A stretch of DNA of 64,000 bases from Dendrophyllia cribrosa (GCA_024195265.1 JAJLRJ010000007.1:7399058-7463057); one strand, 5' to 3'; counted from the stretch's first letter, positions 44,401-55,470 are shown. Made by a program: numbers and translations. The notes: a model not told the origin generated them from the sequence alone.

Positions 44401-47400
44401 TATTTTGTTTTGGCTCATAAATCAATAATGTGCCATAAAAGATAAATTGGAATAATTTTCTTGAACCAGGTCTTCCTGTGGATAATGAAGATGATGCACA
44501 GGACACTAGTGCAGAGCAGTCCAGGACAATTTCAGTTTCAGTTCCAGAAGCTGTTGTGACTCAGATATTACCTCCTGCTACAGGTAAATACAGATGTAAA
44601 AGATGATTAATATTTGCTTTAGGGCAGGACTTTTGAATGATACAAGGTAGAAAACCCTCAAACAGAGTACTGTTGAACCTCTATTAAGCAGCCACCCTCA
44701 TGGAACTGGCAATTGGTTGCTTATTAGGGGTTGGCCATTTATTAGGGTTTTCGTCAGGAATACTGTAAGTATTACAGTTGTATGTGTTGTATAAACGTCA
44801 CTTTATTTTGAATGAAACACAGTTGGAGGCGTGTGACAACTGTTGAACATAGTACAGTTCCGTGCGAAGGCGGAAAATGGCTCTTATTTTTTTAACCATA
44901 TAAAAAGTGCCCCAATAGCTTGTTACCTACTGTATTCACAAATTCAAAGTTCCACTTAACCCATTGACTCCTAGACCACAGGGTTCGAAACAGGTGTCCT
45001 ATTGCCCAGGGCATGTAAAATTGGCTTGGGCAACTGAAATCTTCAGGCAGTTCTGCATCTGCAGGGCAACTGCTGGGACTTGGAAGTAATAATAAAAATA
45101 ATAATTTGAATCAATGAGAAAGAATATATAAAAAAGAGAAAACCAAAAAAAGTTGTCTCTTGTATATAGTACAGTTAAAGCATCTTGGTTTTCAATGTTC
45201 GTCAGAAGGTGTGATCCCAAATTTGTCACTGATGTCAGCGGTACACTTCATGAGTGGATGCACAGAAAGATTTAAATGTCACTGGCCAACTACTTTTAAA
45301 AACACGGGAAGTACAGTTTTTGGGGGGCAACTGAAAAATGAATAGCAGTTGCCGAATTGGGCAAATTGCCTCAAAAGTTAATTTCGAACCCTGCACCAGC
45401 CAAGACCGGCCATAAATCGCACATGATTATCTGCATGTACGTGAACTCTCCCCTGCCTCCCCTAGAAAGTTCTTTTGGTCCCCTATTGTTATAAAAAGCT
45501 TTCGGAAGGTTAAACCAATCAGAATCTGTCTGCGCATTATGTTTGGGTTTTAGGGGGGATTAGAGAGAAGCGGTTTGTCACTCAAAGAAGAATCTCAGAT
45601 TTCAAACAAATATGGCCACTTGTGTACTCCATGCTTCCATTTTTCAGTCATTCATTTTGCATAACCGGATTGAAAAAACACCATTTAAGACTTGTATGTC
45701 TTTAAAGTGGTTGTATTAAAGAGAGTTAAAAGTGATGAAATCATCCTTTTAGGATCACCATCCATGTATCACACAAAGTGAGGGCATGTCTTCCTTCAGA
45801 ATTTCTAAGAATTTTCAATCTTTTCTGGAAAACTATGGTAAAGAAAATAACATTTTTGACTGTGGGGTTTACTTTTAAGAAACATTTGATCCACTGTTTC
45901 TTTGTGTTATCAGTAGATGTTGAGAAATTTTTAGAAAACTTGACCACATTTTGTTTGAGCAATTGTGCAAGTAATTTGTCACATGCTTACCAAATTTTCT
46001 TGCGTGGACAATTTCCTCAATGCACGTTTTACTTTTGAGAGTATTCTAATAGATATTTGAATAAAACTTTCAACAAGCCATTTTCGTATTTAAAATTGCC
46101 GCTGAATTCAAACACCAATAACACATTGATACACGGTTAGACTCGACCTGATGTAAAATATTCACAAATACCGGCAGAAGGTGCGTGGAATTTGAAAATT
46201 AAACAATAGACAGAGCTCTAAACAGGTCATCTTCTCGCCTGAATTTGTGAATTTATCACTTCAGATTGAGGCTAACCCTGTAAAAATGCGTCTTCAATGC
46301 TTTCATTCAGCGACCATAGCGAATTCGAAACTGGACTACTGAGAAAATTTGTTGTCCTTTTTCCTGTGTTTGTTATTTGAGTAATTCATCCAGAAAGGGT
46401 TCTTTTGTAAACAAAACCGGATTTGCATTTCACAGTCATAGTTCCTTGCATCGCAAAATCTAAAATGTCTGCAACAATAACATTGATCCTTAACATAATA
46501 ACTTTTTTCCATTGGTTTCCACTGATAGTACTTTTTCAATAGTATAATGGTATTTAAGGTAGTCAGGGGTACGACCTTCCATTTTACATTTAAAAATGAA
46601 AAACTTGTCCACGAAAATAATGCCATTAATGCCATTTCTGTTAGCTCACAAATCCAAGTTGAGAGAGCACTCTAAAGGGGAAGTACACTGTACCTGATCA
46701 CAATACAAAAAGTGATGTTCTGTGGTTTCATCACAATATTTGCTGTTTGACTTGTTCTAGGTATTTCTACCACATCATCTAACACAGTTAACCTACCTCA
46801 GCGTCAGGAGCATCTAAACCCTGAAGAAGAATCATCAGTTAGAGCGCTGTATACAGCATTTATGCCCCATCACTTACAGGTAATGAAGGTTCATTGTCAA
46901 ACAGTTCTAGAGAAAAGTTACCTGAATTTTGAAAAACAAAATACCACTGACAGTGTTTTGAAGTTGCAAGTACCAGAAAAAAATTTACAGTGCATTTATT
47001 TGTGTACATACTGTAAGTCTGTTTTCTACATTTTGGGGGAAGTTCAGATACATGTAGCCAATATTGTTTATTTTACACTACTATACAGGGGGTGACAACT
47101 CTAAGAAGGCCTGTTTCGGGAGAAAAACAAAATTATTTCGGGAAAACATGAGATAATGTTGTTAAAATTTCGGGAAGTTTGAAATTTTTGCGAGAATGTC
47201 TCCGAAAAAATCGGGAAGATATTCCAAATTTTCGGGACAACTTTCAGTTCCACACAGTATTGCTCAAACAGCGTTTGTTAGAGTTGTCACCCCCCGTACT
47301 ACTATCAATCATAAATGTACAAACAACAGACAAAATGGATTGAAATCTATCAATCATAATCCACAGACATGACCTTTTGACATCATGGAACTCATTCTTA

Positions 47401-47810
47401 TTTCCTGAGATGTCCACTTTGATGATTGACGGCAGTGAAAAATGCCAGCCTTGCTTACAGTACATGTACATGTAGGTTTTGAATTCAGTTGGGTGTTTTT
47501 ATCTCATGTGCAGACTGAGGTGGTACAGCATGTCCAACAACAATCAGAAGGCGGACATGTTATGACAGCTGGTTATTCACCTGCGCTGGTGAGTGCTGCT
47601 GTGTCATCAGATCCCACCATAAATGCCTTGTTGAGTCTGGGTGCCAAAGACAAGGTTCTGTTACCAGGAATGCTGCCTGTGTCTGTGGCAGCTGTGCCAG
47701 TGACATCAGGAGTGGCTGCGACAACAAGCATTATGACGCCCGGCCATGGTATAGCTGTGGTGATGCCTGGTCAGTCACTACAAGGAAATGTGAATGTTCC
47801 TTGGCAATAA
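37782..47810 (+). CDS. NAB: NAB (NGFI-A/EGR-binding) transcriptional corepressor, complete, six exons
   Basis: Nuclear corepressor that in animals binds EGR zinc-finger factors. Exons are 37782-38490, 41379-41530, 42368-42596, 44470-44583, 46761-46879 and 47514-47810 (709, 152, 229, 114, 119 and 297 bp). They total 540 codons with stop and stay in frame with GT-AG sites throughout. NCD1 lies at about residues 12-74 (GGDDVQQFCEA, IALVGMSTKPLHTRRLQKAL). NCD2 lies at about 128-222 (LIRDHSRIYGR, MINEAAAQLCLRDPTLL, RRDELFTMARRVV). Then come a coiled-coil-like segment (exons 2-3) and a Ser/Thr/Val-rich tail. Its 539 aa compares with roughly 490-525 for vertebrate NAB1 and NAB2. Introns of 1-4 kb hold many transposons. 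An AATAAA overlaps the stop (47806-47811), but its use is unproven. Confidence 0.95.
38943..38958. repeat. Short poly(C) in NAB intron 1
   Basis: A 16-nt C run. The rest of 38491-39926 holds no exon; 'acatgtacatgta' palindromes cluster near 39115-39145. Confidence 0.8.
39927..41157. mobile_element. TIR element with tandem CCGTTCGAACGG palindromes, in NAB intron 1
   Basis: The ends GTGACCTCTCATGCGAAAAC and ATTTTCCTATGAGAGGTCAC are imperfect inverted repeats. The right part (40880-41130) is a tandem array of 'gccgttcgaacggctgaata' units with period of about 34-60 bp. The left part carries 'agccgttcaaaaaaatcttc' repeats. At 1231 bp there is no ORF. A TSD is unclear. Confidence 0.75.
41379..42596 (+). 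CDS. NAB: NAB exons 2-3, coiled-coil-like region
   Basis: 41379-41530 and 42368-42596 encode a long Glu/Lys/Leu/Gln-rich helix-forming stretch (for example LLQNNKILQEQIMQKLDEAR, LQADLTKLQGQQVSLQLE), then a basic KKKQRRSERYY patch and an acidic, polar tail. The heptad-like leucine spacing suggests dimerisation. Inference from composition only. Confidence 0.85.
42620..42760. repeat. 'Cattaagtgaccac' repeat, one of three in NAB introns
   Basis: 'ctcctaaagggccacctttc', 'agcaaccatgaccactttc' and 'agtaagcgaccacttgtcc' resemble 44280-44390 ('gtaagtgaccacctcccgtt', 'agcgaccaccttggctttga') and 44670-44760 ('ctattaagcagccaccctca'). The phrase is repeated and partly inverted within each copy. Confidence 0.6.
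42890..44061. mobile_element. TIR element CAGGGATTCTGACAGGGTGC, 6-bp TSD TTTGTA, in NAB intron 3
   Basis: CAGGGATTCTGACAGGGTGC at the left and GCACCCTGTCAGAATCCCTG at the right are perfect 20-bp inverted repeats. TTTGTA flanks both sides (42884-42889 and 44062-44067). CCGCACAATT words are repeated just inside both ends (subterminal repeats). At 1172 bp no transposase is seen; frames of 71-117 codons have no motifs. Confidence 0.87.
44089..44265. mobile_element. Small TIR element CAGGGATGTAGCTAA
   Basis: CAGGGATGTAGCTAAG and GTTAGCTACACTCCTG are inverted repeats 177 bp apart end to end, starting 28 bp after the preceding element. No TSD found. Confidence 0.6.
44470..47810 (+). CDS. NAB: NAB exons 4-6, C-terminal tail
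   Basis: 44470-44583, 46761-46879 and 47514-47810 encode a disordered Thr/Ser/Val/Gly-rich tail with AVVTQILPPATG and a short LNPEEESSVRALYTAFMPHH helix, ending GNVNVPWQ. No named domain is recognised; the exons are supported by splice sites and frame. Confidence 0.82.
44979..45393. mobile_element. TIR element CAGGGTTCGAAA, in NAB intron 4
   Basis: CAGGGTTCGAAA and TTTCGAACCCTG bound a 415-bp segment with internal 'gggcaactg' and 'cagttgcc' inverted words. The flanks resemble each other only weakly. Confidence 0.65.
47085..47297. mobile_element. hAT-like MITE, 8-bp TSD ACTACTAT, in NAB intron 5
   Basis: ACAGGGGGTGACAACTCTAA and TTAGAGTTGTCACCCCCCGT are 20-bp inverted repeats with one mismatch. 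They are flanked by ACTACTAT (47077-47084 and 47298-47305). At 213 bp it is a typical non-autonomous hAT, with repeated 'tttcgggaa' words inside. Confidence 0.9.
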
Positions 47811-48550
47811 AGTTATGTTTGTACAGTGTAAATGTATGTAATTCTGTGTCAATAGCTCAGGGTGGCTCCCTAGAGTACATGTACGTGTATTCACAAAAGC
47901 ATCTATACATGTACACTGTACACTAACTGGCATACATGTACATGTAAATTGCATTTAGGAATGGCTGTTTTTTGGTCTTGCAATGTTTCTTCACAAGATT
48001 TACCAAAGTATAACAATCATGTTCAGATGTTTTTCTTTTTATATTTAACTATAAAACTATAATTTTTTTGCTCCGATACATTTTTTGAAATGGGATGTGG
48101 AATTTGAGCACATGTATAAAATGTGCAAAACACAAAATAGCAGCCGTAGGAAATATGAAAAAACTGCTGTTAATCTTCCTGGCTATGGTGAGATCACAAA
48201 CATTGGAAAAACCAACATTTTCATGGGAGTTCACACAAAGTACATGTACAGTACATGTACTACATGTACTAAAGCTTGTTTCAGATCGGGTTTTAAAACT
48301 ACACGTATAGGAAGTCACCTTAAACTTGATGCAGATTTATTTACACCCAACTCTGTCTGTAAAATTAAACAAATTGTTATGCAGAGCTGTATGAGAGAGA
48401 GTAGATCATAATTCTGATCATATTATAGTATAGAGTCAAAGAGCACTGCCTTAAAAAGCAATTAAGTCATACTGTCTTGACAGTTAAATGGCTGAATTGA
48501 ATGTGAGAACACTTGGCTTTATCAGCCAAAAGCAGTAAGGATGGCCCTTA
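47811..48550. other. NAB 3' flank, rich in TACATGTA palindromes
   Basis: 'acatgtacatgta'-type palindromes recur here, as in the NAB introns. No further exon or gene is supported. Confidence 0.5.
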
Positions 48551-48835
48551 ATTCTTATTTAAAGGGAGGGTGTCTTGGCTGCTTTAGCTTAAGTTTACAT
48601 GTATGTTCCCTTGAAATAGAAAGAAAAAATTGCCAAAAGCGATGAAAATAAAGAAATAATTATGAACTAAAGAGAAAAGGGCTAAAACTAAAAAAATTCT
48701 GGTCATGAAATAAAGTTTGATGAACTGTAATCCACTTCCACTTGTAATCCTTCCACACTGTAATCCTTTAAATCCTGTGTTTTATCTCCAAACTACTTGT
48801 TTTGTTTTGCTCTGTAGAAACTTTTTGGATCATCT
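48550..48835. repeat. Dispersed repeat (copy 2 of 7564-7868)
   Basis: Shares 'gaactgtaatccacttcc', 'tttatctccaaactac' and 'ttgttttgctctgtagaaac' with the collagen-intron copy. Confidence 0.7.
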
Positions 48836-49477
48836 GTACTATAGGTAGTCCTGGCCGATATGTCGGTCAACAATTGGCCAACACTCGTCAGATATATTGG
48901 CCGAGTGTAGAGAAAGCATGTCTATTAGTATAAATACGTTAGTCGGCAAATAGCTTGCCTGGGCCTTGCCCATCGGCCAAGTAAGCAGAAAAAGTTACTT
49001 GCCCTGCAGGAAAATCCTCTTGTCCTGTATGACTCAATAAGACTTTTTTCAAGCCCTGACACTACAGTTTATTGCAATAAATTGGGTCTTTCTGCATGTA
49101 CCGGTACCCATGAACCACTCATTGTCTTCTATTGTTTGTGAGGTATTGTATTTTTGGTCTTGTTTTGCATTTGTATTATTGTCGTTCTTTGTTCCTTTTG
49201 TTTTACGTAATATGTGCTCCGGTACATGCAGAAGGAACCAATAAATTTGAATGAATGATGGGTTTTTAATGGAAAAACACAGATTGGTTGAGCTTCTGTA
49301 GTTATATAATACATGGATTGTATATATCAGTAGGCCAGAGTCTCACTTGGACTGGATGTTGACATCTGGGGTCTATAGCATAGCCTTCACTTTGGGGCTC
49401 CATTTTTGTTGTCTGTTGATGAAGTTTTTAAATATGCAGTATGTAACAAGTTTAAACTGATCAGTTTTAACGGACAT

Positions 49478-49691
49478 TTAACCCTTTCACTCCCAAGAGT
49501 GCCAAACATCAAACTTCAAGAAAATTCCCAAATTTTATTTTGTGAAATATTGAAAAACAAATGGTACCATGCAAAAGTACTGCCAAAGAGGTTTCATTTG
49601 AATGGTCACACCATAGGATTTCGTCCACAGACTCAAAAGTTAGAACTACATGACATGTCTCCATAACTGACTCTGGTAGTGAAAGGGTTAA
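49478..49691. mobile_element. TTAA-type MITE, complete copy
   Basis: TTAA|CCCTTTCACTCCC at the left and GTAGTGAAAGGG|TTAA at the right, 214 bp including both TTAA sites. This is the best-preserved member; others are at 716-921, 33771-34521 (split) and 62445-62575 (partial). TTAA flanks indicate piggyBac- or Kolobok-type mobilisation. Confidence 0.88.
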
Positions 49692-50620
49692 GATTCTTTA
49701 GACAATTTTTGTGTGGTTGCACAAAAAGTCCCTGTTTCCTTTGTTTTTGTGACGTAAAATGGACATTCATGTCGCTCTCACACCTGTAATGGTCTGTAGT
49801 ACATGTAAGAGTTAACAATGTTTTTAGAGAATTGAAGAATTAATATTAATTCCACAACTTATCCTTTTAGTCATTTTGGACATAGATTCATTAATCTTGA
49901 ACCCAGATCTCTCTCTTCATTGGACTGATTTGCCGGTGGGAGATCTGCGTATGAGATTATCAGTCCACATCTTTTAATACGATTATTGTATCAATACTCG
50001 TTATAAATGGAAATTATCGCTTTCAGCCTACAAACTGCTGTTTGTAACTTGTAAGTTAGGCATATTTATAAATAGTTCAGGCAAATACTGTTATTTTCCA
50101 TCTTTCTACATTAAATTCAAAAGAGGATGTTTAACACCACATCATATTTTCTTAGTTTAATGTTAACAGAAACAATATTTTGTTGGTAGTGCAAGTTACG
50201 TGCGTCTCAAAATATACATGTACCTGTAGATACAGAAGTCATGTAGAGGGTTATTGCCCTATTTTCAAATAAACTAGCCCTTGAATGGTTACACTGGTGT
50301 ATTATCTGTGAGCAAGTGAACTACAATTGTAGACAATGAATAGTATAAGTGCTGAATTACATCGATGCTCTGTTAACGTTAAATAATGGTCATCTGTCAA
50401 TCCTCAGAGTCGCCCCCACTCCCCCTTTCCAATGTTGGGATCTCGGCCAACAATTATGCATTAAAAAAAGTCCAGTTATAACCAACATTGTAAAAGGTGG
50501 AGGGGAGAAAGAATTGAATGGTAAAAACTGCCAACCTTCCCAACACTTTCGTCTATGACTGTAGCCTGATTCGCAGACGTTCAGTGGTTACTTGCTCGCA
50601 CTAACTCCCTCTTGTCCCCA
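49692..50620. other. Gene-free stretch
   Basis: No exon, RNA gene or repeat pair supported. Confidence 0.5.
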
Positions 50621-50624
50621 TCTA

Positions 50625-50860
50625 GGCCCGGTTCGAAAGCCGATTAACGCTAATCCCGGATTAAACGTTAACCGAGGATTTCATTTCTCTGTTTAAAAAT
50701 GATTTCAAAAGGTCATTTGTAGCTAGTAGCGAAGTCTAGTTAAAGTCAAAATTGAAGGAAAGAAAAATTTGGAAATTTTTCAATTGTTGAGTTGTTTAAC
50801 TGGATCCAAAACTGACGCTAATCCTGGTTCAGCTTAATCGTGCTTTGAACAACCCGGCCC
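50625..50860. mobile_element. TIR element GGCCCGGTTCGAAAGC
   Basis: 'ggcccggttcgaaagccgat' at the left and 'gtgctttgaacaacccggcc' at the right are inverted. 'cgctaatcc' occurs near both ends. It abuts the next element and may share bases with it. Confidence 0.65.
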
Positions 50861-51093
50861 GTTTCTCGAAGTCCCGATAGCTTTTCGGGCCCGGTAAGCT
50901 ATTTTATGCGCGCAATGTTCACAGTAAAGATTCAAATTTGGTTGGCATAAAAATCTAAGCAATAAAATTTGAACAGTTGACGAAACAAGTCAGGCAGGTT
51001 TGCGGGCAAAAAATTACACCACCATTCTAAAGATTCTGATTTTAAATAAAGCTCCGGACCCGATAAGTTATCGGGACTTTCGAGAAACGGGCC
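50856..51093. mobile_element. GGGCCCGTTTCTCGAAA MITE (copy B)
   Basis: Same ends and interior as copy A (25418-25639): 'ggcccgtttctcgaagtccc' and 'gggactttcgagaaacgggc', with the 'gacgaaacaagtc' core. The two copies face the same way. Confidence 0.82.
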
Positions 51094-52285
51094 CCAGATG
51101 TTCTTTGTTTGAGGGCTTGTTCTTGACGTCATCTGACCGTTGAATATTTCCACTAATCAGAGTATGTTGAGTCGCATTCTTGAAATTCCTGATGGAGAAA
51201 ACAACGAAAAACAAACACTTCTAATTGGTGGAAACATTCAACGCTCACCGGTTGACGTCAAGAACAAGCCCTCCAACAAACCAGGCATAACTAATCAATG
51301 ATCAATGACATCAATGAGTAATCAATGGGTAATCAATTGATTAATCATTAAGTATTGCCAATACTCAATGAGTAATCAATGATTAATCGAACCCAAAATA
51401 TTTTGTGGGTCATTGATTACTCATTGATGTCATTGATTTCTCATTGATGCCAATGATTATTCATTGATGTCATTGATTATTCATTGATGTCATTGATTAT
51501 ACATTGATTATGCATTGATTACCCATTGACTACTCATTTTCCGCCTCTTTCATCAAAATTAATAAGATACCATTCTTGTTTTATTAAACAAAGAGAATTA
51601 GGGAATTTTTATTTATGATTTCTGAAATTCTGGCTAAAATACCAGTCCTATACATGTACAATCGCAAAGGTGAAGTTTAAATTCAATGTTAAATATACAA
51701 AATCGTTATGCGTAATTTCCACAAATACATTTTATTCTTGTCTGGCCGTCCCACAAAATGTTTCATTTCACATCGCCCAACTAACCCAATTTTTTGAAGT
51801 GACCGCTACAAATCGTCTTCAAACACCTTCTGAAGTAACAGTGGCTCCTTGCAAAATTGTAGTCTTGGGGAAGATAATGTATACGTCGAATTATTCATTT
51901 TGATTACATTCCTCGATGTACCTCTTTCTCCAGACCGTCACCGACCAACCCACTTTCACGAGAGATACGGCGACGGAAAACGAAACATTGTATTGGAACT
52001 GGCCTTTGTCTCTGAGCATTTTCGATAAACCCGATGAGTAATCAATGAAATCAATGACTAATCAATAAAATCAATGACTAATCAATGACATCAATGACTA
52101 ATCAATGACATCAATGACTAATCAATGACCAAAAATTTTGTGGGTCATCGATTAGTCATTGAGTACTCATTGAGTATTGGCAATACTCGATGAGTAATCA
52201 ATTGATTACTCATTGATTACCCATTGATTACTCATTGATTACATTGATGTCATTGATTAGTTATGCCTGGAACAAAACACATCAG
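51093..52285. mobile_element. MITE with GAGGGCTTGTTCTTGACGTC ends, carrying a 990-bp insertion in its right TIR
   Basis: The left arm GATGTTCTTTGTTTGAGGGC followed by TTGTTCTTGACGTCA is answered by TGACGTCAAGAACAAGCCCT then CCAACAAA. There the inverted repeat stops. It resumes at 52271 as AACAAAACACATC, after the 51281-52270 element. Removing that element and one AACAAA restores the inverted repeat. Confidence 0.75.
51281..52270. mobile_element. TIR element CCAGGCATAACTAATCAATG with tandem ATCAATGA arms, 6-bp TSD AACAAA
   Basis: CCAGGCATAACTAATCAATG and CATTGATTAGTTATGCCTGG are perfect 20-bp inverted repeats flanked by AACAAA (51275-51280 and 52271-52276). Each arm is 200-250 bp of 'gacatcaatgactaatcaat'-type short tandem units. 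The 500-bp centre has a 77-codon frame of no recognised family. Confidence 0.87.
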
Positions 52286-52634
52286 GCGGGAAGAGGAGGG
52301 AGTGAGTGCGAATTACCTCGGACCGTCTAAGAATCGGGCTAGTGAAACTGTTAATAGCACAAAAAATTATTGGCTTGTTGTAGAGTTAAACCGAGATCAC
52401 TGCAGTGTTCAGAGCCGCGTTTTTTCAAACACTGTCTATCATTCTCCCGTCATCATTCCTCCAAGGTAAGGCAATGGTGAAGAAATTCGCTCATAAAATG
52501 AGCTCAAAGAGTAAATACCTACTTCCTAAAATGAAAACATAAAAAAAACAAGATCATGAAGTTTCTTTGCCATTTTCTGACAATAGGCAAATCATGTAAA
52601 AGAAAAAAGGTTATGCAGGAATACGCGCCAGAAA

Positions 52635-52870
52635 CAATGCATAGATTTTGGCAATTTATTTCTTCGTTTGTAATTTCATGATCAGTTTGAAAAGGTATCT
52701 GTCAGCGATCAGTTTTCATTTTGCACATCAAACCGGAGCCGCCAGTATCCAAACATCTCGAAGTCGGTTTAAAAAAAAAAACCCAGGCGCACCCATTATT
52801 TTTAAATTCAGTTATTGTTTTTTTTTTTAATTTCCTGATAAAACACTCTTCGGCTCATGTTTTAATAGAG
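52635..52870. repeat. Dispersed repeat, relative of 23350-23600
   Basis: 'atgatcagtttgaaaaggta' and 'tatccaaacatctcgaagt' match the earlier copy; the distal stem is eroded by poly(A) and poly(T) tracts. Confidence 0.5.
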
Positions 52871-53140
52871 CGTTTTCACTCATTCCCGTGGGACTCAAAT
52901 GACAAAGGCCATGGCAACCATGTTGATGTTCCTAACAAAAGAAGTTAGTTAAAATTCTTTTGTACGGGAACACCAATATAGCGGCTATGCTGATGTAAAG
53001 TGAAAACTGAACCATCACGACTCACGGCAAATATTGGTTCAAGCAAAAAAGGCACGAAAAAAAAAATCAGCTTCTTGATAAGATTTATTTGAACAAAGTG
53101 TAAATGCGAAATACTCAATGAGTAAAATACTGAGTGTGCG

Positions 53141-53218
53141 GCCAACGGGAGTCGAACTCCATGACTGACCTTCCAGTCAGGACCGGTTAGATGCTCTAAC
53201 GACTGAGCTATGGCAGGC
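53141..53218 (-). repeat. tRNA-like sequence, probable SINE head
   Basis: The minus strand has a good RNA polymerase III A box (TAGCTCAGTCGTTAGAGCAT) and B box (GAGTTCGACTC) at tRNA spacing, with a pairing anticodon-stem-like TGACT/AGTCA. The anticodon loop would be 8 nt, and the T and acceptor stems pair poorly. A tRNA-derived SINE or tRNA pseudogene is therefore more likely than a functional tRNA. Confidence 0.6.
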
Positions 53219-53760
53219 TCGTGGTAAGGCAAGTATGTCAGAAATATTCCGGGAATATTTGCAATCTTGATGCAATGGAAAGAACCTTAATTTTTATTTA
53301 TCTGATGAGCTGTGTACGTGCAATCATTCACTGAAAAAAAAAAGTGTGTACACACCCAGTCACACAGACTAAATTTCTGTAATATTTTGTCATTAAACTA
53401 TACCTTGTTTATTCAGATGTCTTTCTAATTGCTGTTCCTAAGTATTTTTAGAGTACATTTGCTAAGTAGAACCTTTAGATTCTTCTGCAGCAGCAATTGC
53501 AGGCAAATGCCGAGAGCGCCTACCATTTGTCAGAACTGTCTGGTCGGACCGATCAATTTATAAATATTATATATATGCCATTATTTCAGGAACTTTCAGT
53601 GCCAGAACAGGTCGGCTGCGCTGGCCAATTCATAAACTGTTAGGCCTGAAAAGTTGCTCCCTAGAATGCCAAAAAGGGGCTAAAAAATTGCCAAAAACCA
53701 AAAAGTTGTTACCTAAATATCATAATCAGACAAACGTTAATTGAAGCTTTATTTTTCGTC

Positions 53761-54953
53761 CCCGGGGGGGGTACTTCCTAGTAATGGGCTAATGGGGATG
53801 TGCCGCTGGATGGGGTCGCATTTTCACGACTGGATTGACTATAATGGGATTGCATTTTCAGTAGAGTTACTAGAATGGGGTCGCATAATTGTCCGGATTT
53901 TTTGGGGTACGAAAATTCTGGCAAGTATTTTTTTGGGTAGTTTTAGTTTAGCAGGGATTACAAAAAATGGGAAGATTCGCGGTAAAAACATTGTTACCGT
54001 ACTTAATAATTGTTGTTTTAATATTTAACAATCGGCTCGCATTACAATTCAATCACAACTAAACATTAACTGAGTTGCACAATAATCCAGGACAAAGTCC
54101 AACACGTTTTCTATTCCTCTGCGTTGTCGTCCATCGAAGTTAGAACAACATGAATATCTTTTTGCTGTAGTGACCGCTTGATCCCTTTCGCTTGGGACTT
54201 GCTTGCTTTTAATGTGAGATTTACAGGAACATTTATTCTGCCCCCAATACGCCAGCGACCAACTTCTAAGGCTTTAAATATTTCAGTTGCTACGCCTAAC
54301 GACTAAAATTTGGCTAGCTAACGTTTTACGGTTAACGCCATTGAAACTCTCCATTGAGACCTCCGTAGGTGGATACAGCTCACTTAGGTTTAGTTGGAGG
54401 TTTTTTAAAACACAACTAAGGAGTTGTTTAGCTTTCTTCGTACCAGATTTCGTGCTTTTTAAAATGATGAGACAGTAGAATTTTCGCGTACAATTTGATT
54501 ACGTCTTTAAAACATGTTCCTCGAGTCTTGCTGTTTTGAAAATACTGTTGATAAGTACTGAGATAAATCAGTATTACCAATTGGGAGCATGAATTACAAT
54601 GTTCCAGTTACAGAAGAATCTAGCACTTCACCTATTTATGACGGAACGCTTGTAAATAATTTCGGTAAACAAATGTACCAGAAGGTTTGTAGGTGAAGAG
54701 TAAAGTCTTCTACATTTAATAAATGTGTCAATTCATTTGAGGATGACCTACTGTAGACTGAAAGGGTTCCAAACTCAAGGTTGATTGCTAAACAGAAAGT
54801 GACTAAGTTGGGATTGCGAAATTTACATTTACTCAAAAGTGACTAAGATGGGGTCTATAATTGGCCACAGAATAGACTATAATGGGGTAGGGGCTCTGAG
54901 AGGCCAGCGGCACATACCCAGCAAAAGTTGACCCAAGTACCCCCCCCCCCGGG
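53761..54953. mobile_element. hAT-like element, 8-bp TSD TTTTCGTC, C/G-run termini
   Basis: CCCGGGGGGGGTACTT and AAGTACCCCCCCCCCGGG are inverted ends flanked by TTTTCGTC (53753-53760 and 54954-54961). Subterminal 'tggggtcgcattttcacgac' and 'gactataatgggg' words are repeated. At 1193 bp there is no transposase. It interrupts a region with repeated 'aaaagttgctcc' words (53650-53720 and 55100-55195). Confidence 0.85.
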
Positions 54954-55299
54954 TTTTCGTCCTTATCAATAATTGCTAAAATAGCTAAGTGACAGGTTAT
55001 TTGTTTAAAACGTTCTGATAATCATCAATAAATTCGCATAAATTGAAATTTTCTATCAAATTGTTCACTTTTTCGTGCTTGATATGTGCTGTAAACCTAT
55101 AATTTGCTCAAAAGTTGCACAGAAAGGCGAAATTTGCTCGAGGTTGCTAGAACTAACAAAAGTTGCTCCAAACTCCAAAAGTTGCCCAAAATTTGCCAAG
55201 CACAATCGGCACAGCGCAATAAACTGTTAGTGTGTACCATTTTGATGAACTTGCAGAGACATGTCTTTATAAAGGCGCATTTCATTTACGAAGCGATAT

Positions 55300-55470
55300 G
55301 GTAAGCGCCTTAATTCCTCGCCCCATGCAGGCGGTCCAGAATCCGGAACTCTCAGAAATTTTTAGGCTCTGTATTCTAGGAATGTCTGGAATCCGACATC
55401 CATGGAAGTGAAATCCAGAATCCATGGACGTGGAATTTCGGAATTCAATTACTGGAATCGAGAATTCACA
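55300..55470. repeat. GGAATCC-word repeat
   Basis: 'ccagaatccggaactc', 'tctggaatccgacatccatgg' and 'aaatccagaatccatgg' repeat a short phrase. No gene. Confidence 0.5.

Noticed and set aside
53141..53218. Functional tRNA gene
   Set aside because: A and B boxes are good, but the anticodon loop is 8 nt and the T and acceptor stems do not pair; a SINE or pseudogene is more likely.
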